A stretch of DNA of 64,000 nucleotides, from assembly GCF_022539665.2 (NCBI RefSeq), contig NC_081337.1, positions 984,239-1,048,238 on the forward strand. The letters are read 5' to 3'. How positions within the stretch are numbered: position 1 is the stretch's first letter; each line of letters begins with the position of its first letter. A program made the translations under genes and the position numbers. This stretch comes from Daphnia carinata (Eukaryota > Arthropoda > Branchiopoda > Diplostraca > Daphniidae). Below, piece by piece: positions 43,256 through 59,565 of the stretch. The notes under the pieces are model-generated. The model was not told the DNA's origin. It saw only the letters and a list, made by a program, of their open reading frames with translations, and did not search any database.

Positions 43256-44426
43256 TGTATCATAAAAGTTCTTATTGCGATATTGTATAACTATTGACTA
43301 TGACTAACCAACTGAGATCAAAATCGTCTGCGTGACAGCATTTCCTTACTCAAGGCCTACAAGTAGGGATCGGACCCAATTCACTGTGATCGGGGTCCCC
43401 GCCCCGAAAAAAAAACTTTTGGGTTACAATCGATGTACGATTTCGTCAACCAGTGCAAGGCGGGGCAAAAATCAGAGGTTGCCTCGAACTTTCTTTAATT
43501 TCTCCCTAGTTAGGACTGAATACACAAATAAATAAAACAATATGCTTTCCAATATTTGCAAAAAAAGGTGAACAATAAACAACGCAAAAATTAGGGTTTC
43601 GGTGGCTGCGCTAATAACGAAAAAACAATATGCGCTCTGTGGCTTAATTTTTTTTTTAATACTTAAAAATTTTTAAAGAGTAGAATAAAAACGAATATGG
43701 TACCCAAAAATGCGCCGTTTTCTATTATTTAACATTTTTTTTTTTACTAAAGATGCCCTGAAGCAAATATTAAAGTTACATCATAAAACTAGGGTTCTTT
43801 CATAAGAGCCCGTGTTAAATTCATTATTTCGTTTTAAGTGCCTCCCATGATCCTGTTGCTCAGCGTAGGCGAGGCCAACGGCTCTCTTCTCGGGCAGCAG
43901 CGGCAACCAGCAGCTGATCTCACTTTCGTGGTTAATTGTTATATGGTTGATGATGCAAACGCCATCTGGTGACCAAAACTTGAGATGCTTGGCTAAATTT
44001 CGGGGCAAAACCCATGGTAATCGGGTAAATATCGGTGCAACTGCCTTTTATGGGTGGTGAAACCAGTTTGACATTCTCGTTACACACACCTGGAACTGGG
44101 ACAGATTATGGGCAAAACAGTAGAAGAACCATTACCCATCGGATCCCATTCTTAAGACGAAAAGACCTTCCGCTATTGCCCAAAGACCTACCTGGACTGC
44201 CCAAAAACCTACCCGTGGGACACAGGGTCGAGCCCTGAACTGAGGCCGCCGTGTTCCTTGTCCTACGATCTACGTCATAAGTCTGTTGGATAGCCATGAG
44301 TCTCTAGTAGACAAGGCTAGGAAGCCCACGCGTAGCTGAAGATTATTACGAAACGAAAATAAATAGTGTCAAGTGCCAACCAAAGCCATCTCGTTAATTT
44401 TTGTATGAGTTTGCCAGTGAAGTAAC
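43256..44426. promoter_or_regulatory. Intergenic region between divergent NOM1 and PRPF40
   Basis: 1.17 kb with no convincing gene. It must hold both promoters. It contains the CTCF-like word CGCCATCTGGTGA at 43960-43975 and a C-rich phrase repeated as CCTACCTGGACTGCCCAAAAACC near 44190, but no TATA box in a clear position. Confidence 0.5.
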
Positions 44427-47991
<3,565 letters not shown>

Positions 47992-48072
47992 CCGTGACCT
48001 ACCTTCTCCGTATTCCTGTTGTAATTCTGCTTTTGGGTTCGTTTTCCTATCCGAGTTCTCATTAAAGTTCGA

Positions 48073-48078
48073 AATAAA
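48073..48078 (+). terminator. PRPF40 poly(A) signal
   Basis: AATAAA 82 bases after the stop; an ATTAAA lies at 48061-48066. Confidence 0.6.
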
Positions 48079-51000
48079 GCGACTCGTTCCATCATTTTGC
48101 GGATTCCAATTCTAAGTTAGCGATTCATTTTATTTTCGTGTCATTATTTATGTAGTTTGATGACTTGCAGCTAGCCTTCTACGTGTGCTTCACCATTTGA
48201 TTCTCAAAATTCTTCCAAAATCAGTGGAGAGCAATGGCGCATTCAGTTTTCTTGTTCTGCGAAACAGGCATGGAGAATTCTGGCACGCTGGTAGCCTACC
48301 TACTGTACCTGTGCTTATTGCACATACAGAAGCCAATATGGTCAATGGGTCCTAGGCCAAACGCTTAGCCCTGGCCGTTGCTGGAAGAATGGGATTAACC
48401 AAGGTGTTGCCATCATTGCATATTGTCATGTCAAAATGCCTCTGCGATTCGATTCATTCAGTATTTCGTCATTTCTTATTTAGACAAGTTGTCAAAGTCA
48501 TTCTTGGTCTATCCACAGAAAGACCTTGGCTACCATTAAGATTAAGTTTAATATTAATGAACTAACGGTTCTCCTTTCCAGAATCCCAATCCCATTCCAT
48601 CTAAGAATAAAGAAAATCGCGTTTTAAGAGAACTAGTCTAAATCCGATCAGTTATCAAGTGCTGGTTCTCTCCTCTTGTGTTTTTTAAACTTATAGTTGG
48701 TCTGTCTGAATAATTTAAACTGTTATAAGGAATTCATTAGATCTGCTCTCTTGTCATGTCTAAGCCAACGAGGGAAGGCTAAGCCAGTTAATTATCTCGC
48801 GTTTGCCAACAGCAGCAAGTTTGGTCTTCCCTTTTGGTTAAATTGTCGCCAGATCTATTCACTCCATGCCTGTATGCCCAAAATCCCGTGACAATATTTT
48901 CAACAAGCGTTTACCGTTTGCTTTTTAGTTTTATCATAGTCAGAGTCTTAACCTTTTTGTGACTGTGGTTTTCTCTATGCAATACAATGTATTTGATCTT
49001 CATTAAATTTAGTTTTAGTTTTTTTTTTTTTTTCGTATATTATTCAACCAAAAAATGGCATGGCGTTTCATTTACTACTGCGAGGGAGGAAAAACAACCA
49101 AAAATCGAAAACCTTTGCCACTTCGTCCGGACATCATTTTTATTTTATTTTTTTTAATGCTCTCTGGTATAATCTTTTATCCTCTTTATAGAGGGAAGGT
49201 CACGGTGTAATTTTAGTGTCAATTCATTGGTTGTTTAAATAATTCATAGTCTAAAGCTGCGTATAGAGTGCCATGAATACTAGAGCGACGTCACTAGCGG
49301 TATCAAATAACTGCAAAAACGAAAACAAAACGTTGCTTAGTCAAATAATACCAAAAACTAAAAAAAAAATACTTGATACCGATAAAAGTTATTGTACTCC
49401 ATAGAAAAGTGTTTAATTCGTTAGTAAAATCTTGCTCTTTGCTGTGTAAACATATAGGCTGTTTACAGGAGCACTGAACACTAATACTGACATCTCTCTT
49501 TCGTTCGTTAAACATTTGTAAAAGAGAACATTCACGGCTTTTATACTAGTGCAGGAAGCAACTTTCGTATCTGCTTGTCGCGCTGAAAATCAATGGCTGC
49601 TGCTTAGCATGAAGCGAATATATTTGCAAAGGAAGTGAGATAACCTATAAATACAACGCCGATTCTTTCAACACACAACCGTACGCTATAAGTTGCGTTC
49701 GCTTACTTGTTAGCTGACATCTGCTAAAGAGTGCGAGTAGACTAAGTACTTGGCAAAGAAAGGTATACGGAATGTATGATTAGTTCCATTGCATTCCCAT
49801 AGAACTACTTCCTTTAATTTCTCGAAGGGAAAAAATTCATAGCTAATCAGGAAAATGTTGTTGAGACATTCCGAGGTATGTCCGCACCTAGAAATGGGGA
49901 AAGAAATCGCATAAAACGCTTGAAGCAAAAAGAGTGATGATTTTTTACTCGTGAATGAATCAAACGTGTAGAAACAAAATGCTAGACAGATCTGATCGAA
50001 TTGTTTAGGATAGAAAAGTATCATGTAACATGTAAGCTAATGAAATTGCAGGCGTCGTGGTTATTACTGTGTTACCGGAAAGATTGCTCTATAGGAAGAC
50101 GATAGATTATTTTATCAAGGACTTAATATTAATTGATACACTATAAGACAAGAAGCTTATAACACAACCTCATCGTATCCTATAGAGCTCGGTAAACACT
50201 TAAACGTTGTTTATTTGATCCGTGCAAAACCATTGGTGGTCTAGTTCTTTGCACAGCCGTTAGCCGTTTTTTTTTTTCACCTTTCCTGAAGGCCTGTCTC
50301 CCAAACGGCATTCCGTCATTGATTTTTAGCTCTGTGTTTATGCGCTTCATCTTCGTTAACTTAAGAAATGGAACAATTAACATAAAATGTTAACCCACAT
50401 ATGGACGAAACATAATAATACTTGTAACTGCACATTGTACTAAAAAATAGTGAAGAAAAAAAAATTAGACGAATAGAATGTTAGTGGTAGTAGTTGAATG
50501 GTAAACTTAAAATATTTCCCTGTATTGTCTCAGTGAAAAGTTTGGCATATTTGAAGTAGGAACGCTTCTCGTAAGCATATGTCGAAAATACTCTTAAACA
50601 ATAAAAATAATCAAAATATACTGTATATTTATATATTGTTTAAGCTATATAATTGTTTCTTCGTTTTTGGCCGGTGTAGGGTATATGTATAGTAATTGTA
50701 GAATATATATATATGTTAAGGTTAACATTTTCCCTGATAGCATCTTTCATACAATGACATTGTAATCTTTTATTTTTTAAGACGAATCATGAAGCACAGT
50801 TCGTAAGTTACAAGCGGTATGTATTTATGCTTCGATAATGGTTGCTTGGGCTTTGCACCTGCAGACGAAGATGAGTTCTATAGTTTACCTCTTGCGATAT
50901 AATTTTGGTTTACACTTTCGTGCCTTGGAAAAGAGGAAATAAATCAGAAACTATTGAGATGTTTGGAAATGGCGGTGGAATAACGAGGCTATCCGCATAG

Positions 51001-51431
51001 AGAGATGAGCTTCCAGGCCTTTCATTTCAGTATTGGCCACTGTTCAACTGGCTTTGGATTTGATACTTGGCTTCATCCAATACGTCGCCTCCGCCATCTC
51101 GGAATAGCTACAAAATTCATAATAAATCATTTGTTAGCATTAGAAGCACTTGCTTATGATCAGCTTTTCGCAAACCAAACAATTTCGCATTCGTTTGCCA
51201 GCCAGTGATTAGTAAGAACTACGCGATACAAATCGCATAAACCATCTGTAAAACTAAGACAACACGCCGAGAAAAAAGGCATGCTATTTGCCTTGTTTGC
51301 AAAAGTATATTGTAACATTGGTAGAGAATAGCCTATATAACTTGCCCACCAACAAGAAATATCATAACATAGCGAATTGAAATGGCTGGTAAACAATAAA
51401 AAAGGAAAGAAAAAATTCTGCAAATACAAAG
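48079..51431. other. Gene-free stretch, about 3.3 kb
   Basis: Between PRPF40 and proctolin. AT-rich with homopolymer runs (poly T at 49020-49033). ORFs are under 105 codons, overlap on both strands and show no recognised domain. The end nearest proctolin should contain its 3' untranslated region. Confidence 0.5.
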
Positions 51432-51656
51432 CTAGGCGAAAAGAGAGTGGCTCGAAACGACCTCTCTAATGATGTCGTAGAGACGGTCGAATCGTGGATC
51501 TTCGCCGCGAGGAGGCCCAATTGGTGATAGTGGATCAGATCGAGTGGGGAGATAACGAGCGTCGGCTCCCCAACTCGAGCTGGACGATGATGCCATTAGA
51601 ATCGAAGACACCACCACAAGCGCAAGAAGCACTTTCAGCGAAATCGACCTCGCCAT
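51432..51656 (-). CDS. Proc: Proctolin neuropeptide precursor
   Basis: 74-residue secreted precursor. Residues 1-33 form a signal peptide (ISLKVLLALVVVSSILMA core, ending GADA). Proctolin itself, RYLPT, follows at once at residues 34-38 (51543-51557), then Arg39 as the convertase site. The remaining associated peptide (SDPLSPIGPPRGEDPRF, then RLYDIIREVV) resembles the conserved helix after proctolin in insect precursors. Proctolin acts on a G-protein-coupled receptor and modulates muscle and heart. One coding exon, with the upstream splice acceptor at 51678-51679 and a 5' untranslated exon (51907 upwards). The start is the only ATG before the signal peptide. RYLPT directly after a signal peptide makes the call firm. 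Confidence 0.93.
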   Translation of the reverse strand: MARSISLKVLLALVVVSSILMASSSSSSWGADARYLPTRSDPLSPIGPPRGEDPRFDRLYDIIREVVSSHSLFA

Positions 51657-51677
51657 GATTGAACTGTGTTCCAGTAA

Positions 51678-51693
51678 CTAAACAACAGGCTTC

Positions 51694-51736
<43 letters not shown>

Positions 51737-51906
51737 ATTTGTTTGAAAGAAAAAAATGAATAAAGACTAAAAAATGTAACAGTTGAGATGCGATATCTAT
51801 ATCAAGCATTTCGCATCCGGCTGTAAATTCTAGCCAAACTTTAAGGGCTGCATGGCAGTGCTTAACTAGCTATGGTTAAAATATGATAGCGATAGGTTCA
51901 ACTTAC
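51678..51906 (-). other. Intron in the proctolin 5' untranslated region
   Basis: 229 bp on the minus strand with donor GAAG|GTAAGT (51907/51906) and acceptor GTTTAG| (51678). Just upstream of the acceptor is a run of about 32 T (A on the plus strand, 51700-51732). Confidence 0.65.
51700..51732. repeat. Poly(A)/poly(T) run of about 32
   Basis: Uninterrupted A on the plus strand. On the transcribed strand it serves as the polypyrimidine part of the proctolin 5' intron, and its length is likely to vary between individuals. Confidence 0.8.
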
Positions 51907-51936
51907 CTTCTAAACGAGCGTCCTAAGGATTCAAAG

Positions 51937-51972
51937 ACTGTCAAGATCTAGCTGACTGAACATCTTTATATA
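51937..51972 (-). promoter_or_regulatory. Proctolin core promoter
   Basis: TATATAAAG at 51964-51972 on the minus strand, with an initiator-like ACAGTC (A at about 51939) 33 bases downstream, the usual TATA-to-start distance. The 5' untranslated exon would be about 33 nt long, ending at the consensus donor. Confidence 0.6.
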
Positions 51973-54900
51973 CCATACAGTGTGCTAGACCGTAAGCCTC
52001 TTCATGACCATTTTCGCGCAATTCCCTCGTCTTCGTGCCGGCTGCGCTGGAACCTTCACGAAGATCTGACAAGTTACGGTGCGCACACTACTGCTAGGCG
52101 CATGAAAATGCTAATAAGACCCACGCTACCGAGAATTTCACAAGCATCGCTAATTGTTCGAGCTCTATCGTCTGTATAGATGAATAAGCATTTAGAGTAG
52201 TCTATAAATGCTAAACACATCGCCTTTCAAAGGGGTTGCACGTAAAAAAAAAAAAATCATTCATCTTGCCAGAAAGAGGTGTAATTTTAAACTTCAAGAA
52301 AAAATGCAAATATTCGGGAAAGTAGGGAAATCCGAAGCAAAGTAAGCAAACTGCTCGCAAACTCTGCCCCATTTATGATCGCAATTTATTTTTAACTAAT
52401 TGTCAAATGCCGTAAAAATATACCATTGCAGTAACTCATTCTGCCAAACGCAAAACGCTTAATAGGTCAACCTGGTAGATATTAGCAATTTTTAACTCAA
52501 CGATTGTCATTCAACTAGCCTTATACAAGCGTTTCTCTATGGCTAATCCCAGCCAATTGATTCACCTGGTGTAGCAGCCTGTTGACCCCATCCACTACAA
52601 TGACAATTAAGGAGCTTAAACTGCGTCAGCACAGATGGATTACCAAAATCCGAGAACAATTAGCTCCAGTGTCGAATGTAGTCCGATTGCCCAATGAACT
52701 CCCTTACAACCCTAAATATTATTATTTTATAACCACTGTTATTATTGTTCAATATTTTTGTTATTATTATCATTTTTTTCGATTTCTTTTATTGATTTTT
52801 TTTTTCTCGTTTTTTACGCGAATCCGTCGATGGACCGGGCCGTATATAGTAGCTACGTCATGGCCTTCTATTTGTGATCCTAGTTGGTAACGATGAATGC
52901 TTGAAACTTGTATGCGACCCTAAGGAATGGCGCTGCATGAGACTGCTGTGTATCATTTCATCGCCTGCTACTTCTGCAATTTACTAAACAAATTGAACCT
53001 AATTTTTGTACTTTGTATTTTGGGCGCTATATTGCCATGGCTCGATTACTTTGGGACGAGGTAGTCCTTCATTAGTGTTCCACCAGGCCTGGAGAAAATT
53101 GGTTGGCTGATCGCCGTCATCGCCTGTTTTTAGCATCTAACTCGTAGCAAGGGAAGGTAGCGTGTATGGTTTTTTTACATTTTAAACTTAAGCGTTGTAA
53201 AGTATGGGTTGGTAAAAAATTAGATGAGCGGCAATTCGACTTTCTCCTCCTAATCTAATTAGATCACCGAATTGAAATTTAGAAATTATGACCCTATTTT
53301 TGAAAGATAAAGACTTTAAATTTGTTGGTTGTTGTTGTTTTTTTGCCCTCCATGAACGAGTAATCGATGAAAACTGCTTGTATAATGAAACTAGAATGGT
53401 TTCTATGCGTAGCAGTCAGCGTAATCAGCCGTTGAACAATCCCTTTCTTCAATGGAAGCACACGAAAATAATTTAGTTTTCCAGTTGTTCTGGCGCTGAT
53501 GTATCCTTTCGTCAACAACGAAAAAAGGGACCGGCGCATTAGTGGCGACTAGCAATTGTTTCCCATCGCATCATATGCGGTTTTTATCAATTGAGTTACA
53601 TGGATGATGGCGACAGCCTTCGGGCTGGAATTGTAGTTGCAGTGATGGTGGAGCCCGCATCTGCGCAACGTTTTTAAGGATGCTAGTCCAATAATCGCGT
53701 ACCATTTCTCTTATTCTTCAAGTCACGTTAATTGGGAAAAGTTTGTCAATCAAAAATTGTGTTGAAGAAAAGTACTCCTCATTCAAGTTGACATTATGCG
53801 CGTAAAAAATGTGGGCGGATCTGTGATAGACGTGGGCTTAATACCCACCAGCAGAGCGTGCCTCTGCATTTACTTATTGGCCTATTTGTTTTTAGCATAA
53901 TTGAAAGTTTTCGTGCGCGAGTTAATTTTGCAATGAAAAAAGAAAATTTTAAAATAAACGCGAAAAATATTTAACTATTTAACTTCATAGTAGACAAACA
54001 AGCTGCTATTGGCGGTTTGTTGAAAAAAGATGTATGGCCGCGACCCAAACGAAAAGAGGACAGACCATTACATAACCCTGTCGTCAGTTGCAAAGCCATT
54101 CTAGTCTCAAATGGAAGCACATAGAAGTTTTAATTCTATCTGCCAAATAAAACTTGACGAGAAACTGTTTGAAACAATTTGTTCAAACTGCAAGTTTTAC
54201 ATTTGAATGAAAAGATTTCCGGATAGGGTAAGGGAGTAAAGAATTATGAACACATGTGTAGCTGACACGTTGTACTCTGTGTGATCAGTGACATCTTACA
54301 ATTAAAAGAGGCTACCGGCTACCGTACCAAAAGTGCTTTATGGGTGTCAAGTAGCAAAAAAGGATACACTTTTGCGCCAATTGATGAACGTATTGGTCTC
54401 CACGTAGACACGGAAAACCCTTCTCGAAACAGCATTGTGTCCTTTGACATTTTCTGGAACGAACTATGAGCGACAAATAGAGGCAACTAAGCAAAAGCAC
54501 AACTTACGAAAGAAAATCCTAGTCTCAAAATAGGTTACCTCATGTCATCTAAATAAAAAAAAAGAAACCGCAGTGGAACATTACCTTACCCTTCGTACAC
54601 GAGTCGTGTAGCCGATTACTATACTTGTTGTTTTGCCAACTCGTGTACTGTGACATGGATGATATGGATGAACCACGTTATTGAAGTGAGGACTGAATGA
54701 AATCCAACACTTGTTGGTTGATGTTGAGACAAAATAATGCTAATAGAGGGTGGTTTTAACTTTGTACAAGCTGTCAACACAAAATATACCGTAGTTGAAT
54801 TTCAAAACGATTCTTTTCCGCGTTTTTTTCCGCAATCGTTATTGAATGTATACCGAACGTCTTTGAACGTGGTTCATATAGTACTTAATATTCGAAGTGA

Positions 54901-56594
54901 ATACTAGCAAAATACCAGTATTTTAGGGAAAAAAACAATAACTCAGCTAGACACAAATTGAACGGCAGAAAAAAAATCTAACTATCTAACGATGTTGCTC
55001 GCTACTGTAAAACACATCTTGTTAGACGATATGACTGACTGACTGTAGTCGTACAGAGGGAAAACATGGCTGTTTTTAAAGGCTAAAGGCAACCTTGTGC
55101 CAACCTTCAAAGAATGGAAATTCATGTTGTATATAGATCAATTTCGCAAAGATTGAACATTTGTTGTAGGATAGATCGTTGTAGGGCGTCACAAGATTTT
55201 CCAATTGAATTTTGAAATCCCTTATAATGAACAATGCCTTTTTAGCCAATGGTTGTGTATACATGTAATGGTATTGTTCAATTGGGGTGTTTTCAGGCTT
55301 GATTCGTTCTTGTTTTTTTTTTTCCTTTTATTAAAATGTCGTTTTATGGACTAAAACGAATCGCCATGCCAGAAGTAAGAGTAACCCTTGCAAAAATAAG
55401 AGTTCGATGTTTGGCAAATTCCTTTCGTAGTGACTTAGAGAGACAGCAGCGTTAGCGTTTTTGTTCTTAAATTATTTTTACTGTTAGTCGGCGTACAATG
55501 TGATAGGGGTGTTTTGAAAGAGGTGCATATGCATTTTTTGTTACGTAATTCGCCTAATTACTAATGCGTTTTTCTTTGGTAAGCATAATGATTTAGCTGG
55601 AGTGTCTGCCAACGGTTGCGTTTTCGCATATTCTTCGCTTAACACAATACTTTTTCAGGGCTTGCAAAATCGAAGATTTTCCTAAACGCCCTTGAGAAAA
55701 AATACATTGAATTCCTATGCTCTACATAAAGAAAAATCTTAAAACACACCCAAATATGGCACAAAAAGAGGATCGTCGCACACGATCAGCAAGCGCTTTA
55801 TTTTTACCCTCATGAGACGATCTTTTTGCCCGTTAGGTATACGGGAAATATGAGATATCAAAGCATTCGACTGACGACAGCCAGGTCTCCAAAAAAGAAA
55901 AAATTTAAACAAAAAAAAATGAACAAACAAACAAACTCTTAATTTGAAAATTGGTTATTATTATTATTTAAATTAAACAATAATGCAGTATTTCTGAATT
56001 TTCGTTTAAATTTCGTTTTTAAAATAAGAACAAGACTAGCTTTCCATGAGAGATTTTGTTATTTTTTACACAAGTGTGGAAATTTGAAAAAATTTATACG
56101 AATTGGGGAATGGTGTAAGATAATTAAGGTTCTCAAATGAAGTTCACATAGTACCATAACAAATATTATGAATGTCCATAAAGCGCCGAATATGTTTAAA
56201 AGGCGTACAACCACGCCTTACTGACCGAATTTCCTCTCTGTCTTATGGTTATGGCGCTCAACGCGGTCTTCACTTCCTCTAATTTGCCGTACTAATATTG
56301 GGCCTCACTTTTACATTAGCTAGAAGGAATTGCCGATAAACAGTATTTTCACTGACCATGATAAAATTTGTTCGGCAAACTAAAAAAAATGTGAATCGTT
56401 AATGTATGAGACATCAATGTATTAGACCGAAAGTTAAGAATGCACGACATTCGCGGAAAATAAGGTTTCTTATCATATACCCGCCTTCACGGCATAATGC
56501 AGAATTCCTTCTATTTCCTTTTCTTCTCTGTCAATTGGTCACCAGCTTGATCTGGTTAGCGCAAATCTAATGGAAATTATGATTTTAATGCTTT
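51973..56594. other. Gene-free stretch, about 4.6 kb
   Basis: No gene, RNA gene or mobile element recognised. ORFs are short, overlap on both strands and lack motifs. Upstream control elements of proctolin may lie at the left end. Confidence 0.5.
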
Positions 56595-58565
56595 CTAGTT
56601 GTTGCGAATGCCCAAGGCTTGTTCCAATTCAGCACGTTTTTGCTGTACTTTACTATAAAAATATCGGCAAACTGCTTCTTGTGTCCAGCTTTGCTCGTAA
56701 AATTCTCCGCGTCTTTCTTCCTCTGGATTTCCAACAATGTCCGTCATGGTCTGAAACAAATAAAAAGTTAATTACAAAGGAATTTCATAAGTAATAATTA
56801 AAGAAAACGTATTTACCTTTAAATCTCTTGTTTGGGAAACAAGCCACTTGTTTATAAACTGCTGAGGATCTCTGGCAAAACCAAGGAAAAACTCTCTACT
56901 GATTTTCAGTTGATTAATGCTTTCTACAGTTTCATGTATCTTGTTGTCTAAACTCTAAATTCAAAAACAAAATTAAGAAATAGTTTCTTAAGCAACTGGA
57001 ACGGGCGAACCTGAATTTCTTGCTGGCTAGCAGTGGAAAGCAAAAAGTTATTCATCTGAGCTTTAAGTGTATCATCCACTTCAACGTCGATGTCGTAGCA
57101 TGCCGTCTTTTTTTGATCAGCACTTTCCACACTGCTGTAAAGCGTAAAAACTGATCAGTATAGATTAAGCTTCTTATGCTCTCCAACTGTAAATTAGCAC
57201 GACCTTATTAAATGGTTGATGACGATGGGATCAGGAGGATGCAAGAGGGGGTTCAACCTTTGTGGGATTTCAGCAAATTTCATTCTAGGGCATCCAAATA
57301 TCTGTTCCATATATTTGTCACAGCGTATAAATTCTCTTTCTTGATGATCCTGTATGAAGTGAAGCTGCATTACCACTCTTGGAAAATGACTACCTGGAGA
57401 ATACCTGAAGTTTATGAGTCTTGATGTATTGCCACAATGCAGATATCACCATTGGTCTTGTTTGTGTGTGAATACCGAGAAGCCGGGCCAAACGTGAATC
57501 AAGACGAAATTGCAAAGGTTGATAATCGAGCAATAGCAGGATGGTACATCTAACATTTCGATCTCCTGGTCTTTTTACTTGGAAACCATCTGTTTCCTGG
57601 GTAGTAGATGTTCGATGCCATTCTACTAGGTGATTATCAGGCCCATACAAGTCTTTGTCTAGTTCAATAACCAGTGATTTGAAAAAAGAGGAGAACTTTC
57701 TTTTAACTTTGTTAGGGTCTGATTTGGAAGCATCATCCAGAAGTCGTCCTTCAACTCTAAGTTCCCAAGAGGCCACTCCACTTCCTCCACCAACATCATC
57801 AGTAGTTTCAACTTCTCTAGCTGGATAAAATGTGTTTGAGATGAAAATACGTAACTTTCGCTTTTGTTTCATGGGTCTTTTCAAAGCCTCCTGTAAACTG
57901 AAAATCCTTAAAATAAGTAAATTAGATGTTTAACAACTATACATGCCTGAATATCTAGACGTTTCCTCATAATAGTTGCATCTAGTTTTCTTTCAAAGGC
58001 CAAAAGGTCCATATATGCTTGAGATTCAGGAACCAAATCTCTTACTTTTTGTGGCAATATTTTGTCTGCAAGTTTTTTCTTCTTCTTTGCATTGTTAGGA
58101 CCATATTCCCTAAACAAATCATTCAGATAGTTAAGAATTAGGTATATAACAGGAAAACAAAATGAAAATAAGAAGTTTCATACATTTTCCCTGCTTGATT
58201 TGGTGCTCGCATATCACCTGGCCTTTTCCCTGGTCCTACCGTTTGGGGACTCATTCCTGGTCCACCTGGTCTAACAGGCTGACCAGTATAGGCATTAGTG
58301 GATGTAGGATTCCCTATCATATTGGGCCTTTGTGCAATCATTGCGGGACTTGGAGAAGATGTAGAGCTCGGCGAGTTTTGAATTTGATTGAATGCTGGGC
58401 GCTTTCATTAATGGCAAAAAGATAATCCAAGACAATGTAATGTAATGGGGAGTAAACAAAGACAAATGAAAGGTTTCTTACAGGGTATGTAGGAGAATTA
58501 AATCGCATAGAATTCCCAGGAGATGGAAAAGGAGGTCTTCCTGAGGTTGCGTTGGTGTTTTGCAT
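56595..58565 (-). CDS. Bap60: BAP60/SMARCD subunit of the SWI/SNF (BAP) remodelling complex
   Basis: Eight exons in phase: 58482-58565, 58184-58401, 57947-58109, 57405-57890, 57204-57349, 57011-57131, 56817-56954 and 56595-56750; 503 residues (human SMARCD1 515). A Pro/Gly/Met-rich N-terminus leads to [22 protein letters not shown] and [20 protein letters not shown]. Then come [33 protein letters not shown] and the SWIB domain ([33 protein letters not shown]). It ends with the coiled C-terminus [18 protein letters not shown]. The protein links the remodelling complex to transcription factors. Intron 3 has a GC donor (CAG|GCATGT). Confidence 0.95.
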
Positions 58566-58679
58566 CTTGAAGTTTGTAACTTTTCAAACGATGAATACCA
58601 ACATACAACTTTAACAAGCGGCCACCTTTATATGCTGTGACCGTAATAATTGTTGGAAAGACTTACTAGCATTTTTTTA

Positions 58680-58692
58680 CGCCATCTACTGA
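58680..58692. promoter_or_regulatory. CTCF-like motif upstream of BAP60
   Basis: CGCCATCTACTGA; its complement TCAGTAGATGGCG matches the consensus CCASYAGRKGGCR at 12 of 13 positions. It lies 115 bp above the BAP60 start codon. No binding evidence. Confidence 0.4.
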
Positions 58693-58756
58693 GCGCGTCT
58701 ACAAACGTTTACTTCATTACCACAAGGAGAGGAAAACAAGATACCGTATATAAAAA

Positions 58757-58835
58757 CAAAAGCAAAACAAAACAAAACAAAAAAAAACAAAATAAAAACA
58801 AAGAAGAACAAACAAAATAAAATTTAAAAAAAACC
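58757..58835. repeat. A-rich (AAAAC)n-like low-complexity tract
   Basis: Runs of AAAAC, AAAAAC and AACAAA with a few G; a simple-sequence tract with no coding content. Confidence 0.7.
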
Positions 58836-59565
58836 AAGAAGTGACACTTTAAAATTATGCATCACTAAGCTCCGTTGTATTTCTGAAATGTTTCACACAG
58901 CACAGCACATACTTTATTTAAGAAAGCATATTAATGATGTTTTCTTTTGCATGTTTGCTTTTTGCACATAAACCTTTCTGCATTCACAATTTTAATTCAG
59001 AACCGACAATTAAAAAAGTGTTGAAAGCAAACCTTTTCGGCACAATGCTGAATTCGGGAAGTGAGCCGTTAAGGGTGCCTAGTAAACAAGCACCCTTAAA
59101 CCTTTCTAGCGCTTACTTGAATATGAAAGTCATTACATTTCCCTATAAAATTTCATCGCCACATAAAAAAATAAAGCAAGTTAAAAAAAAAAAGAAATTA
59201 ACGAAACGTTGAAATTTAATGTTTTTTTCTTTTTCCAATTTTCTGAAACTGGAAAAATACATACTGTAAGTAAATTAATAAATAAATAAATACTGTAATC
59301 CACAGGTGTTCTAATGTAAAGAAAACTATTTTGCTCGAATTTCCTACGAGGAAATCTTATTTCTACGAAGGCCAATGCGGATGTTTGTCTTAATAGGATG
59401 CAATAGGATATATTTTGAATTTGAAAAACTTGAAAAATTCCTGGCGGTTAACTACTCAAGCGTTTGTGTATTTTAATCACGAAATCTGCGTCAAAATGTA
59501 GGTAAATTTTTTTTCTGAGTTTGAGAAACGGCGTTTGTTGTCGGGTCAAAGCTATCCGGTTAAAT
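58836..59565. other. Spacer, no gene seen
   Basis: Contains the hairpin AAGGGTGC…GCACCCTT near 59070-59100 (8-bp stem, 11-nt loop). The 92-codon ORF at 58934-59212 lacks motifs. Confidence 0.45.

Noticed and set aside
54281-54500. 62-codon ORFs on both strands
   Set aside because: Opposite-strand overlapping frames without motifs in a gene-free interval.
58934-59212. 92-codon plus-strand ORF with a Lys-rich end
   Set aside because: The end is a poly(A) run translated as Lys; there are no domains and no promoter or splice support.
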